Shown here one piece after another: positions 53,816 to 62,213 of a stretch of DNA of 64,000 nt. Source of the DNA: Pseudomonas sp. PDM04. Lineage in GTDB: Bacteria; Pseudomonadota; Gammaproteobacteria; Pseudomonadales; Pseudomonadaceae. Position numbers and translations under genes: made by a program. Where the stretch lies: assembly GCF_014851765.1 (NCBI RefSeq), contig NZ_JACVAI010000002.1, forward strand, positions 558,001 to 622,000, in the 5' to 3' direction. The notes under the pieces are model-generated. The model was given only the letters and a program-made list of their open reading frames with translations, was not told where the DNA came from and made no database searches. How positions within the stretch are numbered: position 1 is the first letter of the stretch; each line of letters starts with the position of its first letter.

Positions 53816-54925
53816 ATGAAACCACGTGCCCGTGACTTGAACATCCGGTTCGGCCAACTGCAACCCGGCCCGCTCAACGCCATCACCGACGTACCCGGCG
53901 TGCGGGTCGGCCACAGCAATGTGCGAGGCCACAGCGCCAGGGGTTGCGACATTCTGACCGGCGTCACCGTGATCGAGCCGCGTCCCGTGTCCAGCAGCCA
54001 GCACCCGTGCTTTGCCGGTGTGCATGTGCTCAACGGCAATGGCGACGCGACCGGCCTGGAGTGGATTCGCGAAGCCGGCCTGCTGACCAGCCCGATTGCT
54101 TTCACCAATACCCACAGCCTGGGCGTGGTACGTGATGCGTTGATTGCCATCGACCGTGAACAGCAACCCGACGACGGCCGACTGTACTGGAACATGCCGG
54201 TGGTGCTGGAGACGTTCGATGGCCTGCTCAACGACATCAACGGCTTTCATGTGCAACCCGAGCATGTGGCCGAGGCGGTGCGCGGTGCGTCGGCGGGACC
54301 GGTCAGCGAGGGTTCGGTGGGGGGCGGCAGCGGCATGATCTGCCATGAATTCAAGGGCGGGATCGGCACCGCGTCGCGCCGCTTGAACAGCGCCCAGGGT
54401 GGCTGGACGGTCGGGGCGATCGTCCAGGCCAACCATGGCGTGCGCAATGAGCTGCGAGTCGACGGTTACCCGGTCGGACGTTACCTGGAGCACGCCGACT
54501 CACCGTTTCTCAAGGCTGCGCTGCCCCATCCGGGCATGGGCTCGATCGTCGTCTGCCTGGCCACCGACGCGCCGCTGCTGCCGCATCAATGCACGCGCCT
54601 GGCCCAACGCGCCAGCCTCGGTCTTGCACGTACCGGCGGCGGGAATGAAGACCACAGCGGCGACATATTCATCGCGTTCGCCACCGGCAATCAGGTGCCG
54701 CCGGCGGCTTATGAAACCAAGCGGTCACCGACCTGCGACAACCTGAGCATGGTCAACAACGACCACATCAGCGAGCTGTTCCTGGCGGCGACCGAAGCGG
54801 TGGAAGAAGCGATCATCAATGCGCTGCTGGCCGCCGACAGCGCCGAAGGCAATGGCTTTGCGGTGCCGGGGCTGGGTGAGGAAACGTTGCTGGAGGCGTT
54901 GCGTCAGGCAGGTTGGCGGGCCTGA
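53816..54925 (+). CDS. P1/S58 family aminopeptidase (DmpA/BapA-like)
   Basis: A 369-residue Ntn-hydrolase-like peptidase of family S58. Autocleavage in this family occurs before a serine that becomes the N-terminal nucleophile; here Gly242-Ser243 in HPGMGSIVVCLATDAPL fits. AITDVPGVRVGHSNV and SVGGGSGMICHEFKGGIGT are conserved. Members cleave beta-amino acids or D-amino acids from the N-terminus of small peptides. Context with a polyamine-type binding protein suggests use of beta-alanyl or amine conjugates. Confidence 0.92.
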   Translation: MKPRARDLNIRFGQLQPGPLNAITDVPGVRVGHSNVRGHSARGCDILTGVTVIEPRPVSSSQHPCFAGVHVLNGNGDATGLEWIREAGLLTSPIAFTNTHSLGVVRDALIAIDREQQPDDGRLYWNMPVVLETFDGLLNDINGFHVQPEHVAEAVRGASAGPVSEGSVGGGSGMICHEFKGGIGTASRRLNSAQGGWTVGAIVQANHGVRNELRVDGYPVGRYLEHADSPFLKAALPHPGMGSIVVCLATDAPLLPHQCTRLAQRASLGLARTGGGNEDHSGDIFIAFATGNQVPPAAYETKRSPTCDNLSMVNNDHISELFLAATEAVEEAIINALLAADSAEGNGFAVPGLGEETLLEALRQAGWRA

Positions 54926-54955
54926 CCGAAGCGCCCGATCCCTGTAGGTGTGTAT

Positions 54956-55636
54956 TCAACTCAGGCGGCTGCGCACATACTCATTGGCCTTGAACGTCAA
55001 CTGGTCCAAATGCCGATCCCGTTGTTTCTCGGCGTCGAGCATGGCGCGCTTGCCGTGGCGTTGCAGCAGGTAGGTGTGGATTTGCCGCACCTCCAGCGAG
55101 CTGTAGATCGGCGCCACTTCCACCCGTCCCGTCAGGCCCTCGGCGCTGTGATCGCGGGTGTTCATCAACACCTGCGTGCCGCGCGCGCCCAACACCTGGA
55201 AGCCCATCGACTCGAACCACGGCACCTTGGCCACGGCGCACGTCAGCTCGGCATGCGGGTAACGGCCGACCATTTCCCGCAGCATCCGGCGCGCAACGCC
55301 TTGGCGCCGATGGCTGGCCTGCACCGCCATGTAGGCCACGCCGCAGGCATCCGGATCGTCCTTGCTCGGCAGGTACAGCAGGAAACCGGTCACCGTTTGC
55401 GGATCGTCCACGTCCGTGGCCACAAGCAATTCCACGGCGATGCCCTTCTCCCCGTTCAGCGCCTCCAGATAGAGGTGCACCTCGTAGCCGATTGCGTACT
55501 GGTACACGTTGTACAAAAGGTTGCTCGGCGGGATGGCGACCATGCTGATGTCGGTCAGGTTGTCGACCACCAACTGCAGGATCTGACTGGCGACGGGTTC
55601 GGGGCATGGGGTTTTGTAGTGGGTGATCTGGAACAT
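54956..55636 (-). CDS. GNAT family N-acetyltransferase
   Basis: A 226-residue protein with a GNAT core: GFLLYLPSKDDP, YMAVQASHRRQGVARRML as the acetyl-CoA-binding motif A, and ESMGFQVLG. A C-terminal extension of about 50 residues ends in a basic tail. The substrate is unknown. It converges on the S58 peptidase gene. Confidence 0.87.
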   Translation of the reverse strand: MFQITHYKTPCPEPVASQILQLVVDNLTDISMVAIPPSNLLYNVYQYAIGYEVHLYLEALNGEKGIAVELLVATDVDDPQTVTGFLLYLPSKDDPDACGVAYMAVQASHRRQGVARRMLREMVGRYPHAELTCAVAKVPWFESMGFQVLGARGTQVLMNTRDHSAEGLTGRVEVAPIYSSLEVRQIHTYLLQRHGKRAMLDAEKQRDRHLDQLTFKANEYVRSRLS

Positions 55637-55764
55637 CGAGGGCTTTGACTCTGGGGCGGACGTCTGGGGTGCCTATCATAACGTGCCGCGGTCGATCAGG
55701 CGTCGGCGATGTCGGATGCAAAGACCATCGCCGGCGAACCGGCGATGGCGGTGTCAGCCGTGCA

Positions 55765-58260
55765 TCACCACTGATAGGTCGCACTCGCCTGCACGGTCCG
55801 CTGCGAGCCATACCAGCACCACGAGTACGAGTAGCAGGTCGACACATACTCTTTGTTGGCCAGGTTGGTGGCGTTCACAGCCAGGCGCAGGTTGTCCTTG
55901 AGGCTGTTGATGTTCGGGATGTCGTAGTGCACCGACGCATCCACCAGGGTGTAGCCCGGCACTTTCAGGGTGTTGGCCGCATCGCCCCAGGACGAGCCGA
56001 CGTAACGTGCCCCGCCGCCGACGCCAAAGCCCTTGGCCACGCCGTCGTGGAAGGTGTAATCCGCCCAGACCGACGCCGTGTGGCGCGGGATGCCGTAGGT
56101 GGTGGTGCCTTTGGTCGAGACCGCCGGGCCCACGGCGACGTCGGCGATCGGCGCGTAGTTGACGGTGCTGTTGGACTTGGTGATGCGGTTGTCCAGGTAG
56201 GCATACGCCGCGGTGATGTCGAGGTTGTCGTTGAGGCTGGCCTTGCCTTCGAGTTCAAAACCACGGGAGCGCACTTCGCCGCTCTGTTCCTGGCAACGAC
56301 CGGTGCCACACAGGTGCGTCGGGTCCGGATCGAGGGTCGGTACGTTGGTCTGCGTCAGGTCGTAGATCGACGCGGTGATGAAGCTGTTGCTGCCCGGTGG
56401 CTGGTACTTGATCCCCACTTCGTACTGCTTGCCCTCGGTCGGCTTGAACACCGAACCGCCGTAACCGGTGCCGGACTGCGGCTCGAACGATTCGGCGTAG
56501 CTGACGTACGGCGCCAGGCCGTTGTCGAACAGGTAGACCAGGCCCACGCGACCGGTGAACGCCTCACTGTCCAGCGAGGTCTTGGTCTTGACGTTGCTGC
56601 GCAGGTTCAGCGAACTGTTGTGGTTGGTCGCCCAGTCATAACGACCGCCCAGCAGCAGGACCCACTGGTCCCATTTCAATTGGTCCTGGAAGTACACACC
56701 TTTCTGCTGGTTGCGTTGGGTGGCATCGCTGGTGAACGCCGGGGTGGTCACCGGCAGGCCGTAAACCGGCTCGAAAATATCGTGATTGGGCCCCGTACCA
56801 AAGCCCGACTTGGTGTCGGTGCTGGTGTTCTGGTAATCACCGCCGAACAGCACGGTGTGCTGCACCGGCCCGGTCTCGAATTTGGCCTGTGCCTGGTTGT
56901 CCACGGTGTAGGAATCCAGGTCCACGTCGGTGGCAATGGTCGAGCGTCGGGTGGTGTGGTAATCGGCCTGCAAGTTGGTGTGGTAGAGGCTGCGGTACAC
57001 GCCTTCGCTGCGCAGATAACGGGCGTTCTGACGCAGGGTCCAAACGTCGTTCAGATGATGCTCGAACAGGTAACCGACCGAGAAATACTGGCGGTCGCTT
57101 TTCTCGAAATCCTTTTCGCCGTCGTAGTAATCGACGTCGATGTCGCGCCCCAGCGGGCTGTCCAGCACCGAGCCGTAAGCGGGCATCGAGCCATAGGACG
57201 CCGCTTTCGGGTCCTTCTGGAAATGCCCGAGCAACGTCAGCGACGTGTCTTCGCTGGGGCGCCAGGTGAAGGCCGACGAAATTGCCTGACGCCGGGTTTC
57301 CGTGTGCTCCAGTTGACCGTCGGCATCGTCGTACAGACCGGCCACGCGATAGGAGTAGACCCCTTGATCGTCAATCGGGCCACTCAGGTCGAAGGTCGTG
57401 CGTTTCTTGTTGAAGGTGCCGTATTCGACGCCGATTTCATGGAACGGCGTGTCCAGCGGCCGCTTGCTGACCATGTTCACCACGCCACTCGGGCTGGCCT
57501 GGCCATACAGCACCGACGACGGGCCGCGCAGGACGTCCACGCGTTCGAGGTCGAACGAATCCTTTTGCGGCGAAGCGTCGCGGCTGCCGGGCATGCGCAG
57601 GCCGTCCAGGTACACGGCCGGGGAGAAACCACGGATGGTCATCTGGTCCAGGCGCGATGCGGTCGAGCCACGGCTCTCGGTCACCACGGCAGCGGTGTAG
57701 CGCAAGATCTGGTTGAGGCTTTCGGCGCCCTGGGCGCGCATTTGGTCCTTGGTGACCACGGAGATCGACTGCGGCGTTTCGATCAGCGCCGCATCGGTCT
57801 TGGTCGCCGACAGCGAGCGTGTCGCCACATACCCCTTGACCGGGCCGGTCGGGCTTTCGCTGGCGTAGGCGCCGTTGATGTTGGTGGCCTGCAACTCCAG
57901 GGAGCCTTCCACCGGCTCCGGCGCAGGTTCGATGCGGTAACGCGTGGCCGACAACGCGATGGCGTTCAGACCACTGCCCTGCAGCAATCGGGCAAGGGCT
58001 TCACCCGTGCTGAAGGATCCGTTCAAACCGTTGCTGCTTTTGCCGCGCGTCAAGGCCGGGTCGAAGGCCAGCACCAGCCCCGCCTGCTCGGCCAGGCTGT
58101 TCAGCGCCTGGCTCAGGTCACCGGCAGCAATCGAAAAACTGCGCACCGCGCTGCTGGGTGCTTCGGAGACCGACGTTTCAGCCGCAACCAGCGGCGCCGC
58201 GACAAAAGCCATCGCCACTGAAAGTGCCAGTGGATGCAAGGGACGAACAAAGCGTGACAT
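55765..58260 (-). CDS. TonB-dependent siderophore receptor with signalling (STN) domain
   Basis: An 831-residue outer-membrane receptor: signal peptide (1 to about 27), an STN signalling domain (about 35-105; SIAAGDLSQALNSLAEQAG), a plug domain with TPQSISVVTKDQM, RVDVLRGPSSVLYGQ and GGVVN-like SPSGVVNMVS, and a 22-strand barrel ending in a C-terminal aromatic (ATYQW). AGGA precedes ATG 58260. With the FecR and ECF sigma genes upstream it forms a cell-surface signalling set in which the loaded siderophore induces its own receptor. FoxA/FhuE/FpvA-like; the ligand is unknown. Confidence 0.95.
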   Translation of the reverse strand: MSRFVRPLHPLALSVAMAFVAAPLVAAETSVSEAPSSAVRSFSIAAGDLSQALNSLAEQAGLVLAFDPALTRGKSSNGLNGSFSTGEALARLLQGSGLNAIALSATRYRIEPAPEPVEGSLELQATNINGAYASESPTGPVKGYVATRSLSATKTDAALIETPQSISVVTKDQMRAQGAESLNQILRYTAAVVTESRGSTASRLDQMTIRGFSPAVYLDGLRMPGSRDASPQKDSFDLERVDVLRGPSSVLYGQASPSGVVNMVSKRPLDTPFHEIGVEYGTFNKKRTTFDLSGPIDDQGVYSYRVAGLYDDADGQLEHTETRRQAISSAFTWRPSEDTSLTLLGHFQKDPKAASYGSMPAYGSVLDSPLGRDIDVDYYDGEKDFEKSDRQYFSVGYLFEHHLNDVWTLRQNARYLRSEGVYRSLYHTNLQADYHTTRRSTIATDVDLDSYTVDNQAQAKFETGPVQHTVLFGGDYQNTSTDTKSGFGTGPNHDIFEPVYGLPVTTPAFTSDATQRNQQKGVYFQDQLKWDQWVLLLGGRYDWATNHNSSLNLRSNVKTKTSLDSEAFTGRVGLVYLFDNGLAPYVSYAESFEPQSGTGYGGSVFKPTEGKQYEVGIKYQPPGSNSFITASIYDLTQTNVPTLDPDPTHLCGTGRCQEQSGEVRSRGFELEGKASLNDNLDITAAYAYLDNRITKSNSTVNYAPIADVAVGPAVSTKGTTTYGIPRHTASVWADYTFHDGVAKGFGVGGGARYVGSSWGDAANTLKVPGYTLVDASVHYDIPNINSLKDNLRLAVNATNLANKEYVSTCYSYSWCWYGSQRTVQASATYQW

Positions 58261-58397
58261 GAGAAATCCTGCGAAATGGAAGGCGTTACTAACCATGACG
58301 GCCATGTCAAAAAAAGGGACAAGGAATGCGAGCGATTTGCATTAATTTTTTGAAGGCCCTGGATTTGTGGCCTCTGGGGAGATGGAATCTGCCTGTA

Positions 58398-58539
58398 CCT
58401 GCGGGAGCGGGCTTGCCCGCGATGAGGCCTTCACATCCACACCGCCTTCGCGAGCAGGCTCGCTCCCACAGTGGTTTTGTGGTGGTTCACAAAGCGGGTG
58501 CCCACATGAATACCTGTGGAACGAGCCTGCTCGCGATGA
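58398..58539. repeat. cluster of three REP elements
   Basis: Copies at 58398-58425, 58446-58470 (opposite orientation) and 58513-58539. They fill much of the 339-base gap between the FecR gene and its receptor gene, which otherwise must hold the ECF-dependent receptor promoter. Confidence 0.85.
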
Positions 58540-58599
58540 GCCTTCACACCCAACATCGAGGGTGACTGACACCTTGATCGCGGGCAGTGTCCACAGGGA

Positions 58600-59559
58600 T
58601 CAGCGCGGCTTGACGACCACCAGCAGATCGGTGAAGTGCTCGACGTTGATAGGCAGGTTGTCCGCCAGGGTGGCCAGGGCGGCGTCGGTGTCGTCCAGGC
58701 GGAACACGCCGGACACCCGCAGGCCTTGCAGCGCCTGTTCGTCGAAGCGCACCAGGCCGTGTCGGTAGCTGGCCAGGGCCTGGAGCACTTCGCTCAAGGG
58801 GCGGTCGTCGACCTTGAGCAGGCCTCGGGTCCAGTCGTCCGGATGGGCGTTGCCGAAGGGTCGCGGCGGTTGCACGCGGCCTTCCCGGAGGATGGTTTGC
58901 TCGCCCGCCGCGACGTTCACCGCCTGCCCCGCATTGGGTTGGGCAGCGACCACCGACTCCAGCACGCTGACCACGGTCGAGCCATCGGCCTCGCGCTTGA
59001 CCAGGTAGCGCGTCCCCAAGGCGGTCGCAGTGCCCTGGTCGGTGCGCACCACAAACGGTCGCCGGGCGTCCTTGGCCACCTCGACCCACAACTCCCCGGC
59101 CAGCAGTTCGATGACGCGCTGCTGTCCGTCGAACTTCACGTCCAGCGCCGAATGGCTGTTGAGCTGCAAATGACTGCCGTCGGACAGCACCAGCTCGCGC
59201 CGCTCACCAACACCGGTGCGCTGATCAGCCATCCAGATTGGCAGGTTATCCAGCCCGATCCAGCCGCAGACCAACACCCCCACCAGCGCGAGGGCCTGGG
59301 CACTGCGCCCCGCCATCGTCGGCCGCGGCCGGGCAAAGGCTTGCTTGAGGGCCACGCGCGCCGGTGCGGCGGGAAGCTCCTGCAAATCCCCCAACAACCC
59401 ACGCATGCGCTCCACCGCCACCGCGTGGCGCGGGTCGGCTTCGCACCAGCGCTCGAAAGCCTCGCGGTCGGCCGGCGTCGACAGCTCATCGTGCAACAGG
59501 GTCAACCAATGGGCGGCTGCGTTGATCATGCGATCGGAAGGTTGATCGAAAGCGTTCAC
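58600..59559 (-). CDS. FecR-family anti-sigma/sigma regulator
   Basis: A 319-residue single-pass inner-membrane protein: cytoplasmic N-terminal domain with AAAHWLTLLHDE and FERWCEADPRHA, a transmembrane helix near 85-102, and a periplasmic FecR domain (ELVLSDGSHLQLNSHSALDV) plus a C-terminal STN-contacting part. GTG start overlaps the sigma-factor stop. It relays the signal from the TonB receptor to the ECF sigma factor. Confidence 0.94.
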   Translation of the reverse strand: MNAFDQPSDRMINAAAHWLTLLHDELSTPADREAFERWCEADPRHAVAVERMRGLLGDLQELPAAPARVALKQAFARPRPTMAGRSAQALALVGVLVCGWIGLDNLPIWMADQRTGVGERRELVLSDGSHLQLNSHSALDVKFDGQQRVIELLAGELWVEVAKDARRPFVVRTDQGTATALGTRYLVKREADGSTVVSVLESVVAAQPNAGQAVNVAAGEQTILREGRVQPPRPFGNAHPDDWTRGLLKVDDRPLSEVLQALASYRHGLVRFDEQALQGLRVSGVFRLDDTDAALATLADNLPINVEHFTDLLVVVKPR

Positions 59560-60098
59560 GGTTGGTCCGCGCCGTACAGGGTGTTGTAGCAGTGCACCAG
59601 CGCACTCGCGACATAGTTCTTGACCGTGCTGGCCGAGACGTTCAGTTCGAGGGCAATCTCGCTGTAGGTCAGGCCATCGAGCCGGCTGAGCAGGAAAGCC
59701 TCCCGGGGTTTGCTCGGCAGACCGGCGAGCATCACGGCGATTTTCTCCAACGCTTCCAGCGCGACGTGGACCGCTTCGGGGTCCGGCATGCCGGCGTCCT
59801 GCGCCTGGATGGTCAGCGCTTCCAGGTAGGCGTGCTCGATGCGTCGACGGCGGGCGCCATCGATCAACAGGCGCCCCGCCGTCGTCGCCAGAAACGCCCG
59901 AGGCTCCTTGATGGTGTGAGGTTCAGTCAGGCTGAGCACGCGAATGAACGCGTCATGCGCCAGATCGGCCGCCCGCTGTGAGCAGCCAAGTTTTTTCCGT
60001 AGCCAACTGTGCAACCAGGAATGGTGAGCGCTGTAGAGGTCGGTGAAAGTGCGCTGACGCAGAGCCACATCGTCATCAGCCACGGAAACATCGTGCAT
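59556..60098 (-). CDS. ECF sigma factor, FecI type
   Basis: A 180-residue extracytoplasmic-function sigma factor. Region 2 includes LAHDAFIRVL and region 4 YSEIALELNVSASTVKNYVA. It is translationally coupled to the FecR gene. It should drive transcription of the receptor gene at 58260. No Fur box was identified with confidence upstream. Confidence 0.94.
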   Translation of the reverse strand: MHDVSVADDDVALRQRTFTDLYSAHHSWLHSWLRKKLGCSQRAADLAHDAFIRVLSLTEPHTIKEPRAFLATTAGRLLIDGARRRRIEHAYLEALTIQAQDAGMPDPEAVHVALEALEKIAVMLAGLPSKPREAFLLSRLDGLTYSEIALELNVSASTVKNYVASALVHCYNTLYGADQP

Positions 60099-60193
60099 AC
60101 GAAAAAATTTCTCAAATAAGAAAGATTACCAGTCGCGTGAACGATGACAGCAAAATCATGGCAGGGCAAGCGCCCAGATCAATGACACGAACA

Positions 60194-60763
60194 CTATTGT
60201 TGCGGCGCCACCATGCGAAAACGGATATGGATATCGTCGGACACCACGGTGTCCGCGAACTCGCCTTCACCGATTCTGAAATCGCTGCGCTTAAGCGTCA
60301 GCTGACCATCGAAGATGCCAATGGCCCTATCGGCCTTGAGCAGCACCGGCACCTCCACCACTTGGGTGATGCCTCGGAGCGTGAGCGTGCCGGTGAACAG
60401 ATAACGGTGGTCACCCAGCGCTTTCACTGCGGTGGAGGCAAAGGTCGCCACCGGTGAGTTGAGCGTGTCGAACCAGGCCGGTTTTTTCAGTTCTTCGTTG
60501 GCGTCACGGCTGCCGGCATCGATGCTGTCGAGCTCGATGGTGAGCCCGGCGTGGGCCGCCGAAGGGTTGCTGGTGTCGAAATCCAGCGTGCCGTCAAAGC
60601 GGCTGAACGTACCGTAGACCCGCGTCGTGAACTGGTTGTACGTGAAGGACAGCGTGCTGGCGGTGGCATTGACCTGCTTGTATTCCACGGCATCGGCGCA
60701 GGCCAGGACGCCGAAGGTCAGCACGGTCACCCAGGCGATGGAGTGGGAAAATCGGGCCTTCAT
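60194..60763 (-). CDS. YceI family periplasmic protein
   Basis: A 189-residue lipocalin-like YceI-domain protein with a signal peptide (ending near ACADA), FTYNQFTTRVYGTFSRFDG, and FTGTLTLRGITQVVEVPV. YceI proteins bind isoprenoid or polyprenyl ligands in the periplasm. ATG 60763 (GGAGA upstream) is preferred to the frame from 60802. It lies 42 bases downstream of the OhrR-like gene on the same strand. Confidence 0.9.
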   Translation of the reverse strand: MKARFSHSIAWVTVLTFGVLACADAVEYKQVNATASTLSFTYNQFTTRVYGTFSRFDGTLDFDTSNPSAAHAGLTIELDSIDAGSRDANEELKKPAWFDTLNSPVATFASTAVKALGDHRYLFTGTLTLRGITQVVEVPVLLKADRAIGIFDGQLTLKRSDFRIGEGEFADTVVSDDIHIRFRMVAPQQ

Positions 60764-60805
60764 GGGATTCTCCGGCCTTGCGCAGTGTGCCTGCGCCGGC
60801 ATGGG

Positions 60806-61267
60806 TCAGTCCGTCGAGCGCATTGACTTGATCAGGTTGTTGCGCAGTTTCACCACCGACTGCTGTAACTGCGTGAACTCCTGCGTCGTCAGCCCGGTCG
60901 CCTCGGACAGGCCGCTTTCCGGCTGGTTTTCCCGCAGCGCGCGGCCTTGTCTGGTCAGTTTGATCCGCACTTGCCGCTCGTCCTCGGGGTCGCGCTGGCG
61001 TTGCAGATAACCCATTGCCTCGAGTTTCTTCAGGATCGGCGTGAGGGTGTTGGACTCCAGAAACAGCTTTTCGCCGAGGCTGCCGACGGTCTGATCGTCA
61101 GTCTCCCAGAGCGCGACCAGGGTGATGTATTGCGTGTAGGTCAGCCCCAGCTGCTCGAGCAAGGGCTTGTAGGCCTTGCCGAACGCCAGGTTGGTGGAAT
61201 AGACCGCAAAACACAGGAATTCGGAGAGTTTCAGGTCGTCCGGGTCTACCTTGGCGGTGGCGTTCAT
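60806..61267 (-). CDS. ohrR: MarR-family peroxide sensor, OhrR-like
   Basis: A 153-residue MarR winged-helix repressor. The reactive cysteine of OhrR proteins is Cys19 in LSEFLCFAVYSTN, and the partner tyrosines YKPLLEQLGLTYTQY are present. The wing has RDPEDERQVRIKLT. It should sense organic hydroperoxides by cysteine oxidation and repress ohr, which lies upstream on the same strand. Its gap with ohr holds two of the palindromic boxes. Confidence 0.93.
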   Translation of the reverse strand: MNATAKVDPDDLKLSEFLCFAVYSTNLAFGKAYKPLLEQLGLTYTQYITLVALWETDDQTVGSLGEKLFLESNTLTPILKKLEAMGYLQRQRDPEDERQVRIKLTRQGRALRENQPESGLSEATGLTTQEFTQLQQSVVKLRNNLIKSMRSTD

Positions 61268-61309
61268 GTGCGTCCTCGATGACGGATATTCGCGTTGGCT
61301 CGACTATAC

Positions 61310-61321
61310 GTCGTACGCGAC
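61310..61321. promoter_or_regulatory. diverged OhrR-box-like palindrome before ohrR
   Basis: GTCGTACGCGAC, resembling the ATCGCATGCGAT box at 8 of its inner 10 bases, 43 bases upstream of the ohrR start. Confidence 0.4.
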
Positions 61322-61394
61322 AGTGTCGGAAGTGCGCTAACGACTCGGCCGGTTCGACCTGGGGGGGCGAACCGGCGCGGGCCTTGCATTTAAA

Positions 61395-61421
61395 ATCACA
61401 TACGCTTTTATCGCATGCGAT
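61395..61421. promoter_or_regulatory. tandem palindromic boxes between ohr and ohrR
   Basis: ATCGCATGCGAT (61410-61421) is a perfect 12-bp palindrome identical to one upstream of ohr. A weaker copy, ATCACATACGCT (61395-61406), lies exactly 15 bases before it. Confidence 0.6.
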
Positions 61422-61440
61422 ATTAATCCGCCAAAAAAAA

Positions 61441-61893
61441 TCAGGCGGTCAGGACATTCAGCTCCACATCAATATTACCGCGGGTGGCTTTCGAGTACGG
61501 GCAGATCTGGTCAGCGGTGTGCGCCAGCCGGGTGGCGACCTCATGAGACAGGCCCGGTACGCGCAGGGTCAAGCGTGCCTGGAGGAAGTACTCCTTGCCG
61601 CCCTGCCCCAGATCGACTTCGATGTCGACCGACAGGTCCCCCGGCAACACCACGTTCAAGTCATTGGCCACCAGCCCGACGGCGGCGGTGTAGCACGCCG
61701 ACCATGCACCGGCGAACAACTGCTCGGCAGTCGGGTGCGGCTGGGCGGCGGCAAACACATGAGCCGGCTTGGCACTGCCCGGTGTCGACAGGTTGATGTC
61801 GAGGGTGCCGTTGTGGCCGCGAGACGTGATGCCGGCGGCGCTGGCGGTGGTGTGGGTCTTGCCGGTGGCCAGGACTTTTTCGATCTTGCTCAT
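61441..61893 (-). CDS. ohr: organic hydroperoxide resistance protein
   Basis: A 150-residue Ohr/OsmC-fold peroxidase. The two redox cysteines are in GAWSACYTAAVG and ADQICPYSKAT, and the arginine region is GITSRGHNG. It reduces organic hydroperoxides using lipoyl thiols. GAGGA precedes ATG 61893. The OhrR-like repressor gene lies downstream and identical palindromes occur on both sides of ohr. Confidence 0.95.
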   Translation of the reverse strand: MSKIEKVLATGKTHTTASAAGITSRGHNGTLDINLSTPGSAKPAHVFAAAQPHPTAEQLFAGAWSACYTAAVGLVANDLNVVLPGDLSVDIEVDLGQGGKEYFLQARLTLRVPGLSHEVATRLAHTADQICPYSKATRGNIDVELNVLTA

Positions 61894-61930
61894 GGGGTGA
61901 ATCCTCTGTGTACAGTAATTTAGAATTGTC

Positions 61931-61957
61931 ATCGTATTCGATTTGATCGCATGCGAT
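61931..61957. promoter_or_regulatory. tandem palindromic boxes upstream of ohr
   Basis: ATCGTATTCGAT (61931-61942) and ATCGCATGCGAT (61946-61957), centres 15 bases apart, about 40-65 bases upstream of the ohr start. An AT-rich partial match to the classic OhrR box (TACAGTAATTTAGAATTGTC) lies just nearer the gene at 61911-61930. Confidence 0.62.
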
Positions 61958-62063
61958 GTATTAATATTCACTGACACACACCTGAATGTCAACAGGCTTC
62001 AAACCAGCCTTTCGACGAACGGCGTCCAGCAATGGCTGGCACCGCTCATTGCCGGGAATGCCG

Positions 62064-62213
62064 TCAGAAGTAATGGTCCAGTTTCAACCGATCCAGAATC
62101 GCTTTGTCCACCGCCTCGGACGACTGCATGTGACACGCCAACGTGGCAAACCTGTAGCCCTTTCCAAACGGTGTCGCGATGACAGCTCGCCCCTCGCTGA
62201 CCAGCGCGGCCCT
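62064..62213 (-). pseudogene. in-frame continuation of the membrane-protein gene beyond a TAG stop
   Basis: After the TAG at 62214-62216 the same frame stays open for 49 codons and reads like protein, including RAVIATPFGKGYRFATLAC and ending LKLDHYF before TGA. Third positions are about 75% G or C. This suggests the gene at 62214 was once longer and a sense codon (perhaps TGG) became TAG, or that this is the remnant of a separate gene. Confidence 0.5.
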
